From Sphingobacterium sp. (GTDB lineage: Bacteria; Bacteroidota; Bacteroidia; Sphingobacteriales; Sphingobacteriaceae), in contig JALAGS010000139.1 of the NCBI GenBank assembly GCA_022712315.1, forward strand, positions 1 to 64,000: a stretch of DNA of 64,000 nt, given 5' to 3'. A program made the position numbers and the translations under genes. The notes beneath the pieces are model-generated. The model was not told the origin of the DNA and searched no databases. It saw nothing but the letters and a program-made list of their open reading frames with translations. Shown here one piece after another: positions 62,331 to 64,000 of the stretch (positions are counted from its first letter, which is position 1; every line of letters begins with the position of its first letter).

Positions 62331-63045
62331 GAGAAATTTAAAGTGTATACTGTTGGATGACGAAATGCCAAGTTTGCGTTTTTTGAAAATGCTCTGTGAG
62401 CAAATTCCCGGACTGGAGGTTATCAAGGCTTTTAACGAGCCCGTTGCTTTGCTGCAGGAGTATAAGGAGCTAAGTTTCGATTTTTGTATTTTGGATATTG
62501 AAATGCCTGAGTTTAATGGATTTGATGTAGCCAAGGTGTTAAAAGAATACCCGATTGTATTTTCTACAGCCTATAAGCAATATGCAAGTGATGCTTTTGA
62601 TATCAATGCCGTTGATTATATGCGCAAGCCGATCTCATTACAGCGACTTCAGCAAGCAATTATGAAGGTAGAGCAAGTCCTCAACAGCCAGCCCGAAACG
62701 ATTTCTTTTGCACAGTTTAATACCAATAAAGGAAAGGCAATACTTTATTTTGAACAGATCAATTACATTCAGATTGCTGAAGTGGACAGTCGCGATAAAA
62801 CGGTATATCTGTCGGATAGCTCCCTCGTATTACTAAAAAATATAAGTTTTGACAAGTTGCTCGCAATCTTACCTGCTCCTGATTTTATCCGCATCAATAA
62901 AAAAGAGATCATTGCAACCAAGATTGTTAAATTTTTCTCTGCGGATGAGGTAACCAGCAATTTATTGGATGAGCAGAATCGGCCTCTACTTTTTAATTTG
63001 GGTGAGTCGTACAAAAAGGTGTTCCACGATACGTTCAGTAGTTGA
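62320..63045 (+). CDS. LytTR family response regulator
   Basis: This 241-residue regulator has an N-terminal receiver domain (KCILLDDEMPSLRFLKMLCEQIPGLEVIKAF, with the phosphoacceptor Asp in FCILDIEMPEFNGFDVAK and Lys in YMRKPISLQRLQQAI) and a C-terminal LytTR DNA-binding domain (IQIAEVDSRDKTVYLSDSSLVLLKNISFDKLLAILPAPDFIRINKKEIIATKIVKFFSADEV). I chose the ATG at 62320 (MRIERNLKC), inside the end of the kinase gene; one at 62284 would add 12 residues. It pairs with the LytS kinase. Confidence 0.92.
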   Translation: MRIERNLKCILLDDEMPSLRFLKMLCEQIPGLEVIKAFNEPVALLQEYKELSFDFCILDIEMPEFNGFDVAKVLKEYPIVFSTAYKQYASDAFDINAVDYMRKPISLQRLQQAIMKVEQVLNSQPETISFAQFNTNKGKAILYFEQINYIQIAEVDSRDKTVYLSDSSLVLLKNISFDKLLAILPAPDFIRINKKEIIATKIVKFFSADEVTSNLLDEQNRPLLFNLGESYKKVFHDTFSS

Positions 63046-63060
63046 TTACAAAATTCTTTA

Positions 63061-63071
63061 GTTTCATTACA
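63061..63071. promoter_or_regulatory. GTTTCATTACA site between regulator and antiporter
   Basis: The exact reverse complement of TGTAATGAAAC, which occurs upstream of the kinase gene (61420-61430). It lies 150 bp before the antiporter gene, so it may let the LytTR regulator act on it. Confidence 0.4.
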
Positions 63072-63220
63072 TTTTTTCCTAGTCTGCCGTTCCTGGCAGC
63101 TTTAAAACTGCGATAGAATTATATTTTTGCTGTGACCATATGTCGGAGCACCCGTTGCTTGGTCGATTGGTGGAGATTAATATGCTATTGTCACTACATT
63201 TATTTTAATTGCTATTAAAG

Positions 63221-64000
63221 ATGAGAAAATACAGAAATACAATCTTCTATGTCGTTCTGATAGGTACATTACTTGCAGTCATGTATTGGGTAATCCATTT
63301 AGGGACACAGTTACAGGCTCCGGAATTAACCGGTGGCGAAAAGACAAGTAAAGGTGCGTGGCAAGATTTTACATCAACTTTATTGCACAGTTTCAAGCAT
63401 CCCCTGGCTATTCTATTGGCCCAGATTGTAACTATTATTATTGCTGCCCGTATCATGGGCTGGATTTGTATAAAGATTAAGCAGCCTGTTGTGATTGGAG
63501 AAATGCTGGCGGGAATTATACTGGGGCCATCTTTACTAGGACTCTATTTTCCGGAATTTTCACATACGCTTTTTCCGATTGAATCACTGAGCAATTTACA
63601 GTTTCTGAGCCAGATCGGGCTGATCTTGTTTATGTTTATAATTGGAATGGAACTCGATTTGAATGTACTTCGGAATAAAGCGCACGACGCAGTTGTGATT
63701 TCTCACGCAAGTATCGTGATTCCGTTTACTTTAGGGATCACCTTAGCTTATTTTTTATATTTATTCCATCCACCGGCCAATGTTGAGTTTTTATCTTATA
63801 GCTTGTTTATCGGCATTTCAATGAGTATAACGGCATTTCCGGTTCTTGCCCGAATTATACAAGAGAGAGGATTGCAAAAGAGTAAGCTAGGAGCGATGGC
63901 GATTACCTGTGCAGCTGCAGACGATATTACGGCCTGGTGTATACTGGCTGTAGTGATTGCGATTGTAAAAGCTGGTGACTTTGCCAGTGCATTATATACT
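63221..64000 (+). CDS. Cation:proton antiporter (CPA2/KefB-like), truncated by window end
   Basis: An open frame of 260 codons running off the end, so only the N-terminal part is visible. It begins MRKYRNTIFYVVLIGTLLAV, has an N-terminal helix, then the CPA2 transporter helices: PVVIGEMLAGIILGPSLLGLYFPEF, FLSQIGLILFMFIIGMELDLNVLR, ISMSITAFPVLARIIQERGLQKSKLGAMAITCAAADDITAWCILAVVIAIVK. The ADD motif and the GEMLAGIILGPS motif are typical of KefB/CPA2 Na+/K+:H+ antiporters. It follows the LytTR gene; the regulatory region between may connect them. Confidence 0.9.
   Translation, partial: MRKYRNTIFYVVLIGTLLAVMYWVIHLGTQLQAPELTGGEKTSKGAWQDFTSTLLHSFKHPLAILLAQIVTIIIAARIMGWICIKIKQPVVIGEMLAGIILGPSLLGLYFPEFSHTLFPIESLSNLQFLSQIGLILFMFIIGMELDLNVLRNKAHDAVVISHASIVIPFTLGITLAYFLYLFHPPANVEFLSYSLFIGISMSITAFPVLARIIQERGLQKSKLGAMAITCAAADDITAWCILAVVIAIVKAGDFASALYT

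Overview
The window looks like chromosomal DNA of a member of Bacteroidota, most likely Sphingobacteriaceae (Sphingobacterium or a close relative). The reasons are moderate GC with almost no Shine-Dalgarno sites, promoters of the TTTG-N19-21-TAnnTTTG type, a GH92 glycosidase, a type III glutamine synthetase, a CarboxypepD_reg-like outer-membrane barrel, a LytS/LytTR pair, and a metY-metX-hom operon led by a SAM-I riboswitch. The species is inferred from gene content only.

Layout. 1-9.4 kb: small accessory genes (GNAT, DUF1569, lipoprotein, acyltransferase 3, a DapB-like paralogue, a PRISE-type reductase divergent from an AraC regulator, a DUF6624 protein, and a TetR regulator followed by two unknown small genes). 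9.6-15.4 kb: housekeeping and stress enzymes (alcohol dehydrogenase, photolyase, alpha/beta hydrolase, Map, nitroreductase). 15.9-22.7 kb: a four-gene operon of planctomycete-type c-type cytochrome proteins, a DUF1501 protein with a frameshift, and a secreted sugar isomerase-like protein. 22.8-32.2 kb: a mannoside-type utilisation locus (GH92, two related six-hairpin glycosidases, a sugar MFS transporter, a phosphomannose isomerase fusion, a HutC-type GntR regulator) with three matching operator-like sites. 32.2-36.3 kb: the methionine operon with promoter, SAM-I riboswitch, a tiny Met-rich leader ORF and a candidate attenuator. 36.4-47.3 kb: FUSC protein, outer-membrane barrel, GlnN, S9 peptidase, SIMPL protein. 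47.4-48.0 kb: tRNA-Leu(CAA), then about 320 bp built on a degenerate 11-bp period. 48.1-52.1 kb: aspartyl protease-PDZ, a short transcribed unit with a 28-codon ORF, and the RtcB-PrfH RNA/ribosome repair pair. 52.2-61.3 kb: prpBCD (methylcitrate cycle) beside beta-oxidation genes. 61.3-64 kb: LytS/LytTR two-component system, then a cation:proton antiporter cut by the window end.

Genes that work together: methylcitrate cycle plus beta-oxidation (odd-chain acyl and propionyl-CoA use); GH92, transporter, isomerase and GntR (mannoside use); hom, metX and metY (methionine synthesis under SAM control); RtcB and PrfH (repair and rescue after RNA damage). The items most worth follow-up are the Met-rich leader ORF inside the SAM-riboswitch leader, the 11-bp-periodic repeat after tRNA-Leu, the shared operators of the TetR and GntR loci, the short transcribed unit before rtcB, the frameshifted DUF1501 gene, and the hydratase/dehydrogenase fusion that has lost a hydratase catalytic residue.
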